The notes under the pieces were generated by a model. That model saw only the letters and a program-made list of their open reading frames with translations, had not been told where the DNA came from and ran no database searches. The translations under genes were made by a program, and so were the position numbers. DNA of 64,000 nt from Arthrobacter silviterrae. Lineage in GTDB: Bacteria > Actinomycetota > Actinomycetes > Actinomycetales > Micrococcaceae. Positions 1 through 9,105 of the stretch are shown here, in pieces; position 1 is the stretch's first letter, and each line of letters starts with the position of its first letter. The stretch is taken from contig NZ_JAAKZI010000022.1 in assembly GCF_011045165.1 (NCBI RefSeq), forward strand, positions 1 to 64,000, read 5' to 3'.

Positions 1-1439
1 TCGCGCTCAAGGTTCACCATGACGTGCTTGACGCGGGTGTAGTCCTCAAGGGCGTACATCGACAGGTCCTTGCCGTGGCCCGAGTGCTTGAAGCCGCCGT
101 GGGGCAGTTCCGCGCTGATCGTGAGGTGGTCGTTGATCCAGACGGCGCCAAAGTCCAGCTGCCGGCTCAGGTCCAGCGCGCGGGCCACGTCGCGGGTCCA
201 GACGCTCGAGGACAGCCCAAAGGGAACATCGTTGGCCCACTCGACGGCCTGCTCCTCCGAGTCAAATGCCTGGACGGTGATGACCGGACCAAAGATTTCC
301 TCCTGGATGGCGGCATCGTGCTGAAGCAGCCCGGCGACCACCGTGGGCTCATAGAAGTAGCCCCCACGGTCAATCGTGTGCCCTCCCGTGAGGACCCTGG
401 CGTGCGCCGGCAGGGCATCCACCACGGCGGCCACGCGGGCCAGCTGGGCCGCGTTGTTCAGCGGACCCATGTCTGCGTGGTCCTCGGGTCCGCCAACGCT
501 GTAGCCGGCGGCTTCCGCGGCCAGGGCTGCGGCAAATTCATCGTGGATGGAGGCCTCGACCAACACGCGGGTTGCCGCGGTGCAGTCCTGGCCGGCGTTG
601 TACAGCCCCGCCATGGCGATGGTCTTGGCCGCCTTCGCAAGGTCGGCATCGGCAAACACCAGCACGGGCGCCTTTCCGCCCAGTTCAAGGTGGGTGCGCT
701 TGAGGTCCAGCGCCGCCGACTTGGCCACGTCCATGCCTGCCCGGACACTGCCGGTGATGGAGACCAGTTCGGGGGCGGCATGCTCGACGACGGCCCGCCC
801 CGTGTCCCTGTCGCCCGTCACGACGTTGAACACGCCGGCCGGCAGCACCTCTGCCGCCAGTTCGGCCAGGAGCAGGGTGGTCAAGGGCGTGGTGTCGGAG
901 GGCTTGAGCACAATCGTGTTGCCACCGGCCAGGGCCGGTGCAATCTTCCAGACGGCCATCATGAGCGGATAATTCCAGGGCGTCACCTGGCCGACGACGC
1001 CGATCGGCTCCCGCCGGATGAATGAGGTCCTCCCGGGTGCGTACTCGCCGGCGGCCGAGGCGCCCATGGTGCGGGCCGCACCGGCAAAGAAGCGCAGCTG
1101 GTCCGCGCAGGGCGGCACCTGGTCCACGGCCACCATTTCGAGGGGCTGCCCGGTCTGGGCACTTTCCAGTTCAACAAATTCCGCGGCGTGCTCCTCGAGG
1201 AGGTCGGCCAGTTTCAGCAGGGCGGCCTGCCGCTCAGACGGGGTGGTCCTCCCCCAGCTCCGCGCGGCGGCGCGGGCGGCAGCGTAGGCGCGGTCGACGT
1301 CGTCGGCGTTGGCGACATCCACGACGGCGATTTCACGGCCTGTGGCGGGGTTGACCACGGATGACGTCTTCCCGCTGGCCGCCGGCACAAAGGCGCCGTT
1401 GATAATGAGTCCGCGGTTCTTGTACAGGGTGGTGGTCAT
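1..1439 (-). CDS. NAD(P)-dependent aldehyde dehydrogenase (aminobutyraldehyde/semialdehyde type), 3' end outside window
   Basis: Oxidises an aldehyde to the acid in the cytoplasm. About 479 codons are visible and the frame runs off the window without a stop. The start is the ATG at 1437-1439, with GAAGG a few bases upstream. Visible ALDH-superfamily features are TPWNYPL near residue 153, the general base E252 in LELGGK, the catalytic C286 in GQDC, and EIFGPV towards the C terminus. It lies downstream of a class III aminotransferase on the same strand, so it probably oxidises the aldehyde that enzyme forms, for example from putrescine or another amine. The exact substrate cannot be read from the sequence. 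A perfect palindrome separates the two genes. Confidence 0.9.
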   Translation of the reverse strand, partial: MTTTLYKNRGLIINGAFVPAASGKTSSVVNPATGREIAVVDVANADDVDRAYAAARAAARSWGRTTPSERQAALLKLADLLEEHAAEFVELESAQTGQPLEMVAVDQVPPCADQLRFFAGAARTMGASAAGEYAPGRTSFIRREPIGVVGQVTPWNYPLMMAVWKIAPALAGGNTIVLKPSDTTPLTTLLLAELAAEVLPAGVFNVVTGDRDTGRAVVEHAAPELVSITGSVRAGMDVAKSAALDLKRTHLELGGKAPVLVFADADLAKAAKTIAMAGLYNAGQDCTAATRVLVEASIHDEFAAALAAEAAGYSVGGPEDHADMGPLNNAAQLARVAAVVDALPAHARVLTGGHTIDRGGYFYEPTVVAGLLQHDAAIQEEIFGPVITVQAFDSEEQAVEWANDVPFGLSSSVWTRDVARALDLSRQLDFGAVWINDHLTISAELPHGGFKHSGHGKDLSMYALEDYTRVKHVMVNLER

Positions 1440-1485
1440 TCCTGGCCTTCTTGTGGTTGCGCTGCCTGCCGGACAGGGAACGGCC

Positions 1486-1516
1486 GGGCTCCTGAATCCG
1501 ACGGATTCAGGAGCCC
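1486..1516. repeat. Perfect 31-bp palindrome between aminotransferase and aldehyde dehydrogenase
   Basis: GGGCTCCTGAATCCG (1486-1500), a single A, then its exact reverse complement (1502-1516). A shorter dyad, GAATAC-GAA-GTATTC, follows at 1524-1538. In the direction of the flanking genes there is no T-run after the stem. It could be an operator, an RNA-processing stem or a weak intra-operon terminator. Confidence 0.75.
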
Positions 1517-1576
1517 CTTTACGGAATACGAAGTATTCACTCGAGTCTACAACTCATATCAACGCTGTAAAGGGCT

Positions 1577-2938
1577 CTAGCGCACGAACCCGTCGGCCAC
1601 CGCCAATGCCTCATCAATGGCGGCCAAGCCCGTCCGCAGTTCACCCTCCGTGATGACCAGCGGCGGGCAGATGTGGATGCGGTTGTTGTTGGTCATGGGC
1701 CAGACACCGCGGGCCTTGCAGGCCGCCACGACCTCCGCCATGGGGCGTGCCGCATCGCCGGCGGCGGTGAACGGAACCAGCGGTTCACGGGTCTCCCTGT
1801 TGGTGACGAGCTCCACGGCCCAGAACAGGCCCCGGCCGCGCACCTCTCCGACGCTGGGGTGCTTTTCCACCCAGGAGTCAAGGATTGGCCGGACCACGCG
1901 GCTGCCGAGGTCGCGCACATGGGCCAGGATGCCGTCGCGCTCAAAGACCTTGAATGTTGCCACGCCGGGGGCGCAGGCCAGCGGGTGGCCGGAATACGTG
2001 AGCCCTCCAGGGTAGGCGACTTCGTCAAAGATCGCTGCGATGGCGTCGCTCATGATGACTCCGCCCAGGGGCACGTAGCCGGAGTTCACGCCCTTGGCAA
2101 AGGAGATCAGGTCGGGGATGACGTTGAAGCCGTCCACGGCAAACCACTCGCCCGTGCGCCCAAAGCCTGCCATGACTTCGTCGGCGATGTAGACGATGCC
2201 GTACTTGTCGCAGAGCGCGCGTACGCCCGGCAGGTAGCCCGGCGGCGGCACCAGGATGCCGTTGGTGCCCACCACCGTCTCGATGATGATGCCGCCAATC
2301 GTGGAGGCCCCCTCCAGCACGATGACGCTTTCCAGGTGTTCCAGCGCCCGGGCGCTCTCCTCTTCGGGGGTGCTGGAGTGGAACGGCGAACGGTAGGCGT
2401 AGGGGCCGAAGAAGTGCGCCACGGAGGCCGCGCCGGGCTCATTGGCCCATCGGCGGGGATCGCCCGTGAGCTGCATGGCCGTGGACGTGGCCCCGTGGTA
2501 GGAGCGGTACTGGGCCAGGATCTTGGACTTGCCCGTAAATTGGCGGGCCATGCGGACGGCGTTTTCATTGGCCTCGGCGCCGCCGTTGGTGAAGAAGACC
2601 TTGTTGAGCGTGCCGGGTGCCTTGGCGGCGATCAGGGCGGCCAGTTCGCCGCGGACATCGTTGGCAAACGCCGGCTGGATGGTGGCCAACTTCCCGGCCT
2701 GCTCCTGGATCGCCGCAACAAGGTCCGGGTGCTGGTGCCCCAGGTTCAGGTTGACCAGCTGTGAGCCGAAGTCCAGGTAGCGGTTGCCCTGGTAGTCCCA
2801 GAAGGTGGAGCCCAGGCCGCCTTCCACCGGCAGGGGGTCAATGGCGGCCTGGGCGGACCACGAATGCAGCACGTGGTGGCGGTCGTTGTGGCGGATGGAA
2901 CTTTCGACGTCGTTCGCAACGTCAGGGCTGGCGGTCAT
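1577..2938 (-). CDS. Aspartate aminotransferase family (class III PLP aminotransferase, amine/omega-amino acid type)
   Basis: 453-residue PLP-dependent class III (subgroup II) aminotransferase. I chose the ATG at 2936-2938 (MTASPD) because AAGGAGA lies 5-7 bases upstream; a longer frame to 2995 lacks such a site. Visible motifs are the cofactor-binding region TNGGAEANENA, the ADEVMAGFGRTG segment and the presumed PLP lysine in SFAKGVNSGY. The family includes taurine-, putrescine- and beta-alanine-pyruvate transaminases. With the aldehyde dehydrogenase downstream and the divergent PucR regulator, it probably starts catabolism of an amine such as putrescine. Substrate is inferred from context only. 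Confidence 0.88.
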   Translation of the reverse strand: MTASPDVANDVESSIRHNDRHHVLHSWSAQAAIDPLPVEGGLGSTFWDYQGNRYLDFGSQLVNLNLGHQHPDLVAAIQEQAGKLATIQPAFANDVRGELAALIAAKAPGTLNKVFFTNGGAEANENAVRMARQFTGKSKILAQYRSYHGATSTAMQLTGDPRRWANEPGAASVAHFFGPYAYRSPFHSSTPEEESARALEHLESVIVLEGASTIGGIIIETVVGTNGILVPPPGYLPGVRALCDKYGIVYIADEVMAGFGRTGEWFAVDGFNVIPDLISFAKGVNSGYVPLGGVIMSDAIAAIFDEVAYPGGLTYSGHPLACAPGVATFKVFERDGILAHVRDLGSRVVRPILDSWVEKHPSVGEVRGRGLFWAVELVTNRETREPLVPFTAAGDAARPMAEVVAACKARGVWPMTNNNRIHICPPLVITEGELRTGLAAIDEALAVADGFVR

Positions 2939-3078
2939 GAATGTCTCCTTCGGTAAAACCCGCGTTTTCAGGCCTGCGGTAGTCGACCCAGGCATGGACC
3001 GCGCCAGCCAGACAATGTGTCCGACAGCTGTTGTAGGCTCCTGATAGTGATATTTGCATCCCTCGGCTGGAGCAGAGT
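2939..3078. promoter_or_regulatory. Divergent promoter region between aminotransferase and PucR regulator
   Basis: 140-bp divergent spacer. A spaced dyad ACAA-15 nt-TTGT lies at 3012-3034, with TGTC-C-GACA inside it, and is the best operator candidate for the adjacent regulator. No clear -35/-10 pair was identified. Confidence 0.35.
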
Positions 3079-4860
3079 GTGAAAAGTGAGTGGAATCCGG
3101 CCGGCGTCCGGACGGATCGTCCGGGGCTGCCGACGGTGGCCGAGGTGCTGGCCCTGCCAGTGCTGGCGGCCGGCGATGCTGAGGTGGTGGCCGGTGCTGC
3201 CGGACTGGGCCTGCCGGTGCGCTGGGTCCACGTCGTCGAGTCGCGGAACGTGGCCGGCCTGCTCGACGGCGGCGAGCTCCTGCTGGCCACCGGAGTCGGC
3301 TGGCCCGAAGGCACCCACTGGATGGCCGGATACATGGCCGAACTGGCCGCCGCCCAGGTTGCCGGGCTGGTGCTCGAGCTTGGCACGCGCTACGCGGATG
3401 TCCCGGCGGAGCTGCTTGAGCGGTGCGACGCCCATGGCCTGCCCCTGGTGGTGCTGCACCGCCGGGTCAAGTTTGTCAGCGTCACCGAATCGGTGCATGG
3501 GCGCATCATCGCCGAACAAATGGCGGCACTGCAGGCCCGTGACGAGGTCCACGCACTGTTTTCGGAACTAAGCCTGCGCGGCTCTCCCGCCGACTACATC
3601 GTGGCCCAGCTCGGGGCAGTCCTCGGCTGTCCCGTGGTCCTGGAGGACATGGCGCATCAGGTGGTTGCCTTCGACACGGCCGGACTTGACGAGCACACCC
3701 TGCTTGACGGCTGGGAAATGCGCGCCCGTGCCGCCCACCGCGCCCGCCCGGGGGACGCCGCGGATTCCTGGCACGACGCACGCACTTCCGTCCTGGGTTC
3801 GGAGGGCTGGCTGGTCACTCCGGTCGAAGCCCGCGGCACCCGCTGGGGCTGGCTGATCGCGTTCGACGGCGCACCCCACCCCGCCGGGCGGGCACTGGTG
3901 CTGGAACAGGCCGCCGTGGCACTTTCGCTGAGCCGGCTCGCCGACGGTTCGGCGGAAAACTGGACGCCCGCCAGCCAGCACTGGCTGCTTTCCTCCCTGC
4001 TGCAGGGACGGTACCGCAGTGAAACAACCCTGCGGGCCCGCTTCGAGGCAATGGGCCTGCCCGTCACGAACCGTCGCCTGTGCGGACTGGCTGTACGTGC
4101 ACCTAAATCCTTGGGCGCTGGTACACGGGTGCGGTCGGGAGCAGCCGGGGGCGGGCTCCCACCCATCGGGGCCGGACCGAACGCCTGCTTCCGGTGGCCC
4201 TCCGCAGCCGACGTGTCCCGGCTGGCACGTTCAATGGGCGCCAGTGCCGTGGCTGGCAGGGTTGATGCCCAGGACGGCCGGCTGCTGCTGGTTGCCGTCT
4301 CCGTGCCCGGACCCGGCACCGGCCGGCCCGGACCGGACGCCGCGGTCGACTCCTTTGCCGTCAGGCTGCATGGGCTCATCCGCGGCGTGGGGGACTCCGC
4401 GGGGCCGCCCACCATGGCTGCGGGCGCCGTCGTCGAGCAGGTGGGTGCGCTGGCGGACTCCCTGCAGGAAGCCGTGGAAGTACTGGGCCCCCTCCCTGAC
4501 GGCGGCGCCGGGCCGGCCCTGCTCCACCGCCAGGGAGCGAAAGGCCTGCGCCGGCTGGTCAGCCAGCTGCGCAGCGACCCGCGCCTGCAGTCATACCTGG
4601 AGCGCAGCCTCGGCACTCTCCTCGAACACGACGCCCGCCACGGCACCGACCTGTTGCCCGTGCTGAGCGCCTACCTGGCCCATCCGGGCAACCGGACGCT
4701 CGCCGCCGCCAACAGCCACCTCTCACGGTCCGTGTTCTACCAGCGGCTGGACCTCATTGGCGGCCTGCTCGGCGCCGACTTGGCCGACGGGGAGGTCATT
4801 GCAGGGCTGCAGGCGGCGGTCATGGCGTGGGAGGCCACGCGGACCCAACAGCGGCCCTAG
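3079..4860 (+). CDS. PucR family transcriptional regulator
   Basis: 593-residue regulator with a GTG start at 3079. The N-terminal part (roughly residues 18-140) matches the PucR purine-catabolism-regulator-like domain. The middle is a degenerate GGDEF-like sensory region. The last 60 residues form a PucR-type C-terminal helix-turn-helix, including the SVFYQRLDLI recognition-helix stretch. PucR proteins usually activate neighbouring nitrogen-catabolism genes in response to the substrate. This one is divergent from the aminotransferase/aldehyde dehydrogenase pair, so it is their likely regulator. The effector is unknown. Confidence 0.88.
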   Translation: MKSEWNPAGVRTDRPGLPTVAEVLALPVLAAGDAEVVAGAAGLGLPVRWVHVVESRNVAGLLDGGELLLATGVGWPEGTHWMAGYMAELAAAQVAGLVLELGTRYADVPAELLERCDAHGLPLVVLHRRVKFVSVTESVHGRIIAEQMAALQARDEVHALFSELSLRGSPADYIVAQLGAVLGCPVVLEDMAHQVVAFDTAGLDEHTLLDGWEMRARAAHRARPGDAADSWHDARTSVLGSEGWLVTPVEARGTRWGWLIAFDGAPHPAGRALVLEQAAVALSLSRLADGSAENWTPASQHWLLSSLLQGRYRSETTLRARFEAMGLPVTNRRLCGLAVRAPKSLGAGTRVRSGAAGGGLPPIGAGPNACFRWPSAADVSRLARSMGASAVAGRVDAQDGRLLLVAVSVPGPGTGRPGPDAAVDSFAVRLHGLIRGVGDSAGPPTMAAGAVVEQVGALADSLQEAVEVLGPLPDGGAGPALLHRQGAKGLRRLVSQLRSDPRLQSYLERSLGTLLEHDARHGTDLLPVLSAYLAHPGNRTLAAANSHLSRSVFYQRLDLIGGLLGADLADGEVIAGLQAAVMAWEATRTQQRP

Positions 4861-4979
4861 CCACCGCCGGGTGCTGCGCCCTTCACATGAGCCGGTAGTG
4901 GCCACGATCACACGGCCGGGCGTGGGCGCCTCCATGCCGATAAACTGGCCGGACCACCCCCTGATTGGAGTTCATGCGC

Positions 4980-5948
4980 ATGTCCCCGCGAGGTTCCGAG
5001 CCCCCACCCGCCAGCGGGGACGGCACATCCCGGATCGACGGCACCGACAGCGCACTGGCCTCACGGGCCACGGGCACCTCCTGGCGGGATTCGGTGCTTC
5101 GCTACTACTCACTGGCCAAGCCGGGCGTGCTGTACGGCAACGTCCTCACTGCCGCGGCGGGGTTCCTCTTCGCCAGCCCAGGGCACATTGACTGGCTGCT
5201 GTTTCTGGCGGTATGCGCGGGCACCACCTTGGTCATTGCCTCCGCCTGCGTTGTGAACAACGTGCTTGACCGCGACATCGACTCCGTGATGGAGCGGACC
5301 AGGAAGCGCGCCACCGTCACGGGCCATGTCCAGGCTCGCAATGCCGTCATTTATTCAGTGCTGCTGGGCCTTGCCGGCATGTCGGTGCTCATGGCCTGGA
5401 CCAACTGGCTGGTGGTGGCCGTGGGGCTGGGCGGCTACCTGGCCTACGTGGTGCTCTACGGCATGCTGTCCAAAAGGATGTCAGTCCACGGCACGCTGGT
5501 GGGCAGCATTTCCGGGGCCGCTCCGATCCTGGGCGGATATGTGGGAGCCGCCGGGGAGCTCAACGCCGGCGCCGCCATTGCGTTCCTCATGCTGTTCTTT
5601 TGGCAGATGCCCGCGTTCTATTCAATTTCCATCTATCGTCACGATGAGTACGCGCAGGCCGGGGTGCCCGTCATTTCCGTGGTGCGCGGCATCGCCAACA
5701 CCACGGAACAGATACTCGCCTACACCGTGGTGTTTGTGGCCGTCTCCCTGCTCCCCCAGCCGTTCGGCTACACGGGCTGGAGCTATACCGCCGTCATGGG
5801 TTTGCTGGGCCTGGGCTGGATCGCCCTTGGCATCCGGGGACTGAAGGCTGAACGCCCCGCGAGGTGGTCGCGCCTGATGTTCCGCTACTCCCTGGTCATG
5901 ATGACGGCCCTTTCCGTCATGCTGGCCGCTGGGCCACGCCTGCCCTAG
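4980..5948 (+). CDS. cyoE: Protoheme IX farnesyltransferase (heme O synthase), CyoE-like
   Basis: Membrane UbiA-family prenyltransferase, 322 residues, that would convert heme B to heme O by adding farnesyl. The ATG at 4980 is preceded by GGAG at 4967-4970 with 9-nt spacing; the ATG at 4974 is too close. The prenyl-diphosphate motif NNVLDRDIDSVMERTRKR is visible, along with WQMPAFYSISIYR and about eight hydrophobic segments. The region from WQMP to the C terminus resembles proteobacterial CyoE more than my memory of the usual actinobacterial CtaB. It stands alone here, without cytochrome oxidase or heme A synthase genes. Confidence 0.88.
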   Translation: MSPRGSEPPPASGDGTSRIDGTDSALASRATGTSWRDSVLRYYSLAKPGVLYGNVLTAAAGFLFASPGHIDWLLFLAVCAGTTLVIASACVVNNVLDRDIDSVMERTRKRATVTGHVQARNAVIYSVLLGLAGMSVLMAWTNWLVVAVGLGGYLAYVVLYGMLSKRMSVHGTLVGSISGAAPILGGYVGAAGELNAGAAIAFLMLFFWQMPAFYSISIYRHDEYAQAGVPVISVVRGIANTTEQILAYTVVFVAVSLLPQPFGYTGWSYTAVMGLLGLGWIALGIRGLKAERPARWSRLMFRYSLVMMTALSVMLAAGPRLP

Positions 5949-5985
5949 CGGCGGCGTGGCCCGCAGGCTCCCTCAATTCTGTGGC

Positions 5986-6360
5986 CTACTTGGCTGCCTT
6001 GCCCTGCTTGGCGTACTCTTCCTGCGTCACGGTGAGTGCCACCTTCACGTAGGATGCATCGGTCATGGTGCCGGCAGCAGGATCCGTGGAGGCAACCTTG
6101 GCGTCGGCCCAGGGGTTTCCTTCAATCCACCTCGCGCCGGTCTTGTCGACCAGCTGGGCGAAGAAGTTTTCCTTGACCAGGGTCTCGTACGCTTCCTGGT
6201 ACGTCATCCCAACAACGTTGGGAACTGCACGCTTCGCCTGCGTTGCGGCAGTGGTTTCGCTGGGCGTCCCGCTGGAAGTCGCGGCGGGTGCATTGGTACC
6301 GCAGGCGGCCAGGGTGGCAACCAGGATTGCGGCGGCGGACAACTGAATAATTTTCCTCAT
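5986..6360 (-). CDS. PASTA-domain-like lipoprotein
   Basis: 124-residue predicted lipoprotein, starting at the ATG at 6358-6360 (MRKIIQLSAA). A short hydrophobic signal ends in the lipobox LAAC (cleavage before the Cys at about residue 21). A Thr/Ser/Ala linker follows. Residues about 43-113 resemble one PASTA repeat: it opens with VPNVVGMTYQEAYETL and later has VASTDPAAGT and a KVALTV strand. PASTA domains bind cell-wall fragments or act as spacers. The role here is unknown. Confidence 0.72.
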   Translation of the reverse strand: MRKIIQLSAAAILVATLAACGTNAPAATSSGTPSETTAATQAKRAVPNVVGMTYQEAYETLVKENFFAQLVDKTGARWIEGNPWADAKVASTDPAAGTMTDASYVKVALTVTQEEYAKQGKAAK

Positions 6361-6488
6361 GGGCCTAACTTGATCGTCAAATTGCGTGGCGGATGCAAAG
6401 CCCCGCCAGGGATAATTCCAACCATCAATCCTAGGGTCACGACATCCGTTGCACGGCACCCAGAGCCTGATTTATGCGGCACATCACA

Positions 6489-7523
6489 CTACTGGCGGCC
6501 CTTCCGCCAGCCCAGCGCGGCAATGCCCCACACCGCCAGGAACAGCCCCACCAGCAGCAGCCCTGCATGGCCAAGGTCCACGGTGGCCAGCCAGGTGGTG
6601 ACGGGATCGCTCAGGCCCAGGACTTCGTGGACGATCGCGGCGATGGTCAGTGCGGAGATGAACAGTGCCGACGTTGCCGACAGGCCGGTGATGACCATGT
6701 TGAAGCCGATGCGGCGGGCCGGGTGCATGACGGCGGAGCGGTACATTTTCATCATGGCCATGCCGTTGGCCGTGTCGCACAAGGTCATGGCGGCGGTGAA
6801 TGCGAGGGGCAGGGCCAGCAGTGCGGCAACGGAAACGCCTGCCAGCGCGGCGGAGGCCGTCAGCAGCAGGAACGCGATCGTTGAGGCCGTGTCGAAGCCC
6901 AGGCCGAACAGGAAGCCCAGCACGTAAATGTCGCGGGGGCGCTTCACGCGGGACAGCGGCTTGTCCAGGAGGCGGGCCACCATGCCCGTGGGCGCCAGTT
7001 CATCGTCCGCAACAGCCCCTCCCCCGCGAATCCGCCGGAACAGCTCATTGGCCTTCAGGAACGCGGAACCGTTGAACAACCCGATTGCCAGCAGGAAGAG
7101 GGCGGAGACGCTGGACCCGAACAGGGCCAGCGCCACGTTCGGAGCGGATCCTTGATGCAGCACGGCCCCCATGATGCCGGCACCGCTGACCACCAGCACC
7201 CCGGCCACCATGACGACGGAACTGTGCCCCAGGCTGAAGGCAAAGCCCACGCTGACCGGCGCCCTGCCCTGGGAAGCAAATTTCCTGCTGGAATTGTCGA
7301 TCGCAGCAATGTGGTCCCAGTCGTAGCTGTGCTTCACACCGGCCAAATAGGCCGTGACCACCAGGCCGAAGGCCAGCGGATGCACATCCGTCATCAGTGA
7401 AAACACCATGAGTCCCGCCACGACGGCGTGCAGCACGGCCACCGCCAGGAACGTGGCACCCACCCTGCGGGCGAGCGGAAGCTTCTCCCGTTCCAGATAT
7501 CCCAGGCGGGCAGGGGCGGTCAT
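6489..7523 (-). CDS. nixA: High-affinity nickel permease, HoxN/HupN/NixA family
   Basis: 344-residue membrane protein that imports Ni2+ (or Co2+). The family signatures are present: KHSYDWDHIAAIDN in an early membrane segment (near residue 70) and FSLGHSSVVM shortly after. Several further hydrophobic segments follow. Its ATG at 7523 abuts the ureD stop at 7524, making it the last gene of the urease operon. It most likely supplies nickel for urease maturation. Nickel specificity is inferred from this linkage. Confidence 0.92.
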   Translation of the reverse strand: MTAPARLGYLEREKLPLARRVGATFLAVAVLHAVVAGLMVFSLMTDVHPLAFGLVVTAYLAGVKHSYDWDHIAAIDNSSRKFASQGRAPVSVGFAFSLGHSSVVMVAGVLVVSGAGIMGAVLHQGSAPNVALALFGSSVSALFLLAIGLFNGSAFLKANELFRRIRGGGAVADDELAPTGMVARLLDKPLSRVKRPRDIYVLGFLFGLGFDTASTIAFLLLTASAALAGVSVAALLALPLAFTAAMTLCDTANGMAMMKMYRSAVMHPARRIGFNMVITGLSATSALFISALTIAAIVHEVLGLSDPVTTWLATVDLGHAGLLLVGLFLAVWGIAALGWRKGRQ

Positions 7524-8441
7524 CTAATATTTCCTCAAGTTCAGGGGTTCCTGGCCGTGCCAGCGCTTCCGGAGAAGGTCGACGGCGGCGCCCAGCATGG
7601 CATTCAATTGTTCCGTTGAGCGGGACAATGCCCGCAGCGCCAGGCCCGGGCCGTCCAACAGCGTGACCCCCAGCCGGCCGCCGTCGTCCTTGGGTGCCAG
7701 CAGCGCATGGAGGTCATCGGCGAGGGTGGAATTGACGCGGGCGTCCACCACCAGCAGGGAGCCCAGGTGGGTGCAGGCGCCCATGAAGGCGCTGCCGTCC
7801 ACGGGCGAGCCGGAACCGGGGCGGATCAGCAAGTTGTCCAGCACCGTCAGCCGGCCGCCAATGGAGATCTCGTTGCGCAGGCGGATTTCGTCGTAGCGGA
7901 AGTATCCGCCGTCGGGCGACCAGCCGGGTGTCACCACCTCAGCCATGACAAGCGACGCCGTCGGATCCATGTCCACGCAGGTGACCTGGCCGTAGCTGGC
8001 TTCGCGGTAGGCGATGAGCGGATCGGGCAGCAGTTCCAGCCGCGAACCGGCGCCGAGGCTGATGCGCATGTGCTGCTCGGCCCGGTCGTTGGGCGTGCGG
8101 TAGATCTTCGTTGCCGACTGTGTGGTCAGCAGCAGGTCCGCCCCGGGCGCAACATCAAGCTCGATCAGGTACCTGTCGCCGCCAAGATACGCGCCTCCCG
8201 GGTTGATGACCACGTAGCAGACCTGGCCGGATTCATCGAGGTAGTGGGGGCGCAGGATCCGCAGCGCGCCGTCATGGTGCTGGCGCACGGCGATGGAACG
8301 GCCGTTGCGGCGGGCAACGTCCAATGACAAGGTGCCGGCCCACTCCCCCACGGCTCCAAGACGCCCCACAGCGGGGCTTGCCTGGGTCTCGACAAGCTCG
8401 ACCACCGGAGCAAGCTCGACCACGGGGGCAGACTCGACCAC
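7524..8441 (-). CDS. ureD: Urease accessory protein UreD
   Basis: Urease maturation chaperone (called UreH in some species) that binds apo-urease with UreF and UreG to load nickel. 305 residues with a GTG start at 8439-8441, preceded by AGGGG with 5-nt spacing, 8 nt after the ureG stop. The conserved family core starts near residue 30; motifs include NPGGAYLGGDRY and TTQSATKIYR. The first 20 codons consist of an imperfect six-residue repeat (VVESAP, VVELAP, VVELVE) from an 18-bp DNA repeat and are probably not part of the conserved fold. Confidence 0.93.
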   Translation of the reverse strand: MVESAPVVELAPVVELVETQASPAVGRLGAVGEWAGTLSLDVARRNGRSIAVRQHHDGALRILRPHYLDESGQVCYVVINPGGAYLGGDRYLIELDVAPGADLLLTTQSATKIYRTPNDRAEQHMRISLGAGSRLELLPDPLIAYREASYGQVTCVDMDPTASLVMAEVVTPGWSPDGGYFRYDEIRLRNEISIGGRLTVLDNLLIRPGSGSPVDGSAFMGACTHLGSLLVVDARVNSTLADDLHALLAPKDDGGRLGVTLLDGPGLALRALSRSTEQLNAMLGAAVDLLRKRWHGQEPLNLRKY

Positions 8442-8446
8442 CGGAG
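8385..8446. repeat. 18-bp tandem repeat forming the ureD 5' end
   Basis: CTCGACCAC occurs at 8397-8405, 8415-8423 and 8433-8441, exactly 18 bp apart. The outer copy reads GGTCTCGACAAGCTCGACCA, a sequence I recall as a dispersed palindromic-type element in actinobacteria (read as VVELVET in protein). The period is a multiple of three, so the insertion keeps the ureD frame open and supplies its start codon. Confidence 0.7.
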
Positions 8447-8449
8447 CCC

Positions 8450-9064
8450 CTAGTTCGCCAGGTCCAGCATGAGCACGTCACGCTTGAGCCAGTTGATCAC
8501 GTGTTCCAGGCCGTCGTCGGTCTTCAGGTTGGTGAAGCAGTAGGGCTTGTGGCCGCGGAATTCGAGGGTGTCGGCCTCCATGACGGACAGGTCCGCGCCC
8601 ACGTAGGGTGCCAGGTCCGTCTTGTTGATGACGAAGAGGTCGGACTTGATCATGCCCTGTCCCGCCTTGCGCGGAATCTTCTCCCCTTGGGCTACGTCAA
8701 TGATGTAGATGGAGAAATCCACCAGTTCCGGGCTGAACGTGGCGGAGAGGTTGTCGCCCCCCGACTCGATGAATATCACCTGCAGGTCCTGGTGCCGCGC
8801 CTCCAGTTCCGCCACGGCAGCCGAGTTCATCGATGTGTCCTCGCGGATGGCGGTGTGCGGGCATCCTCCGGTCTCAATGCCGATGATCCGGTCCAGCGGC
8901 AGCACGCCGTTCGCGGCCAGGATCTTCGCATCCTCGATGGTGTAGATGTCGTTCGTGATCGCCGCGCAGGAGACCTGCCCGTCCAGTGCGCGGGTCAGGC
9001 GCTCCACGAGCTGGGTCTTGCCGGCGCCCACCGGGCCGCCAATGCCAATCCTGATCGGTTTCAT
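8450..9064 (-). CDS. ureG: Urease accessory GTPase UreG
   Basis: 204-residue SIMIBI-class GTPase that powers nickel insertion into urease. The P-loop [11 protein letters not shown] lies at residues about 9-19. The metal-binding segment [12 protein letters not shown] and the guanine-specificity motif NKTDLAP are also present. The ATG at 9062-9064 is preceded by AAGGAGA. It follows ureF after an unusually long 139-bp spacer that holds a tandem repeat, whereas its neighbours overlap or are spaced by only a few bases. Confidence 0.96.
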   Translation of the reverse strand: MKPIRIGIGGPVGAGKTQLVERLTRALDGQVSCAAITNDIYTIEDAKILAANGVLPLDRIIGIETGGCPHTAIREDTSMNSAAVAELEARHQDLQVIFIESGGDNLSATFSPELVDFSIYIIDVAQGEKIPRKAGQGMIKSDLFVINKTDLAPYVGADLSVMEADTLEFRGHKPYCFTNLKTDDGLEHVINWLKRDVLMLDLAN

Positions 9065-9105
9065 GTGTGTCTCCTTGTGTCAATGTTTGCGGTGTTCGGT
9101 GTGGT

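Noticed and set aside
1486-1520. Rho-independent terminator for a plus-strand transcript
   Set aside because: The stem is followed by CTTT on the plus strand only, but the flanking genes are both on the minus strand and no plus-strand gene ends there.
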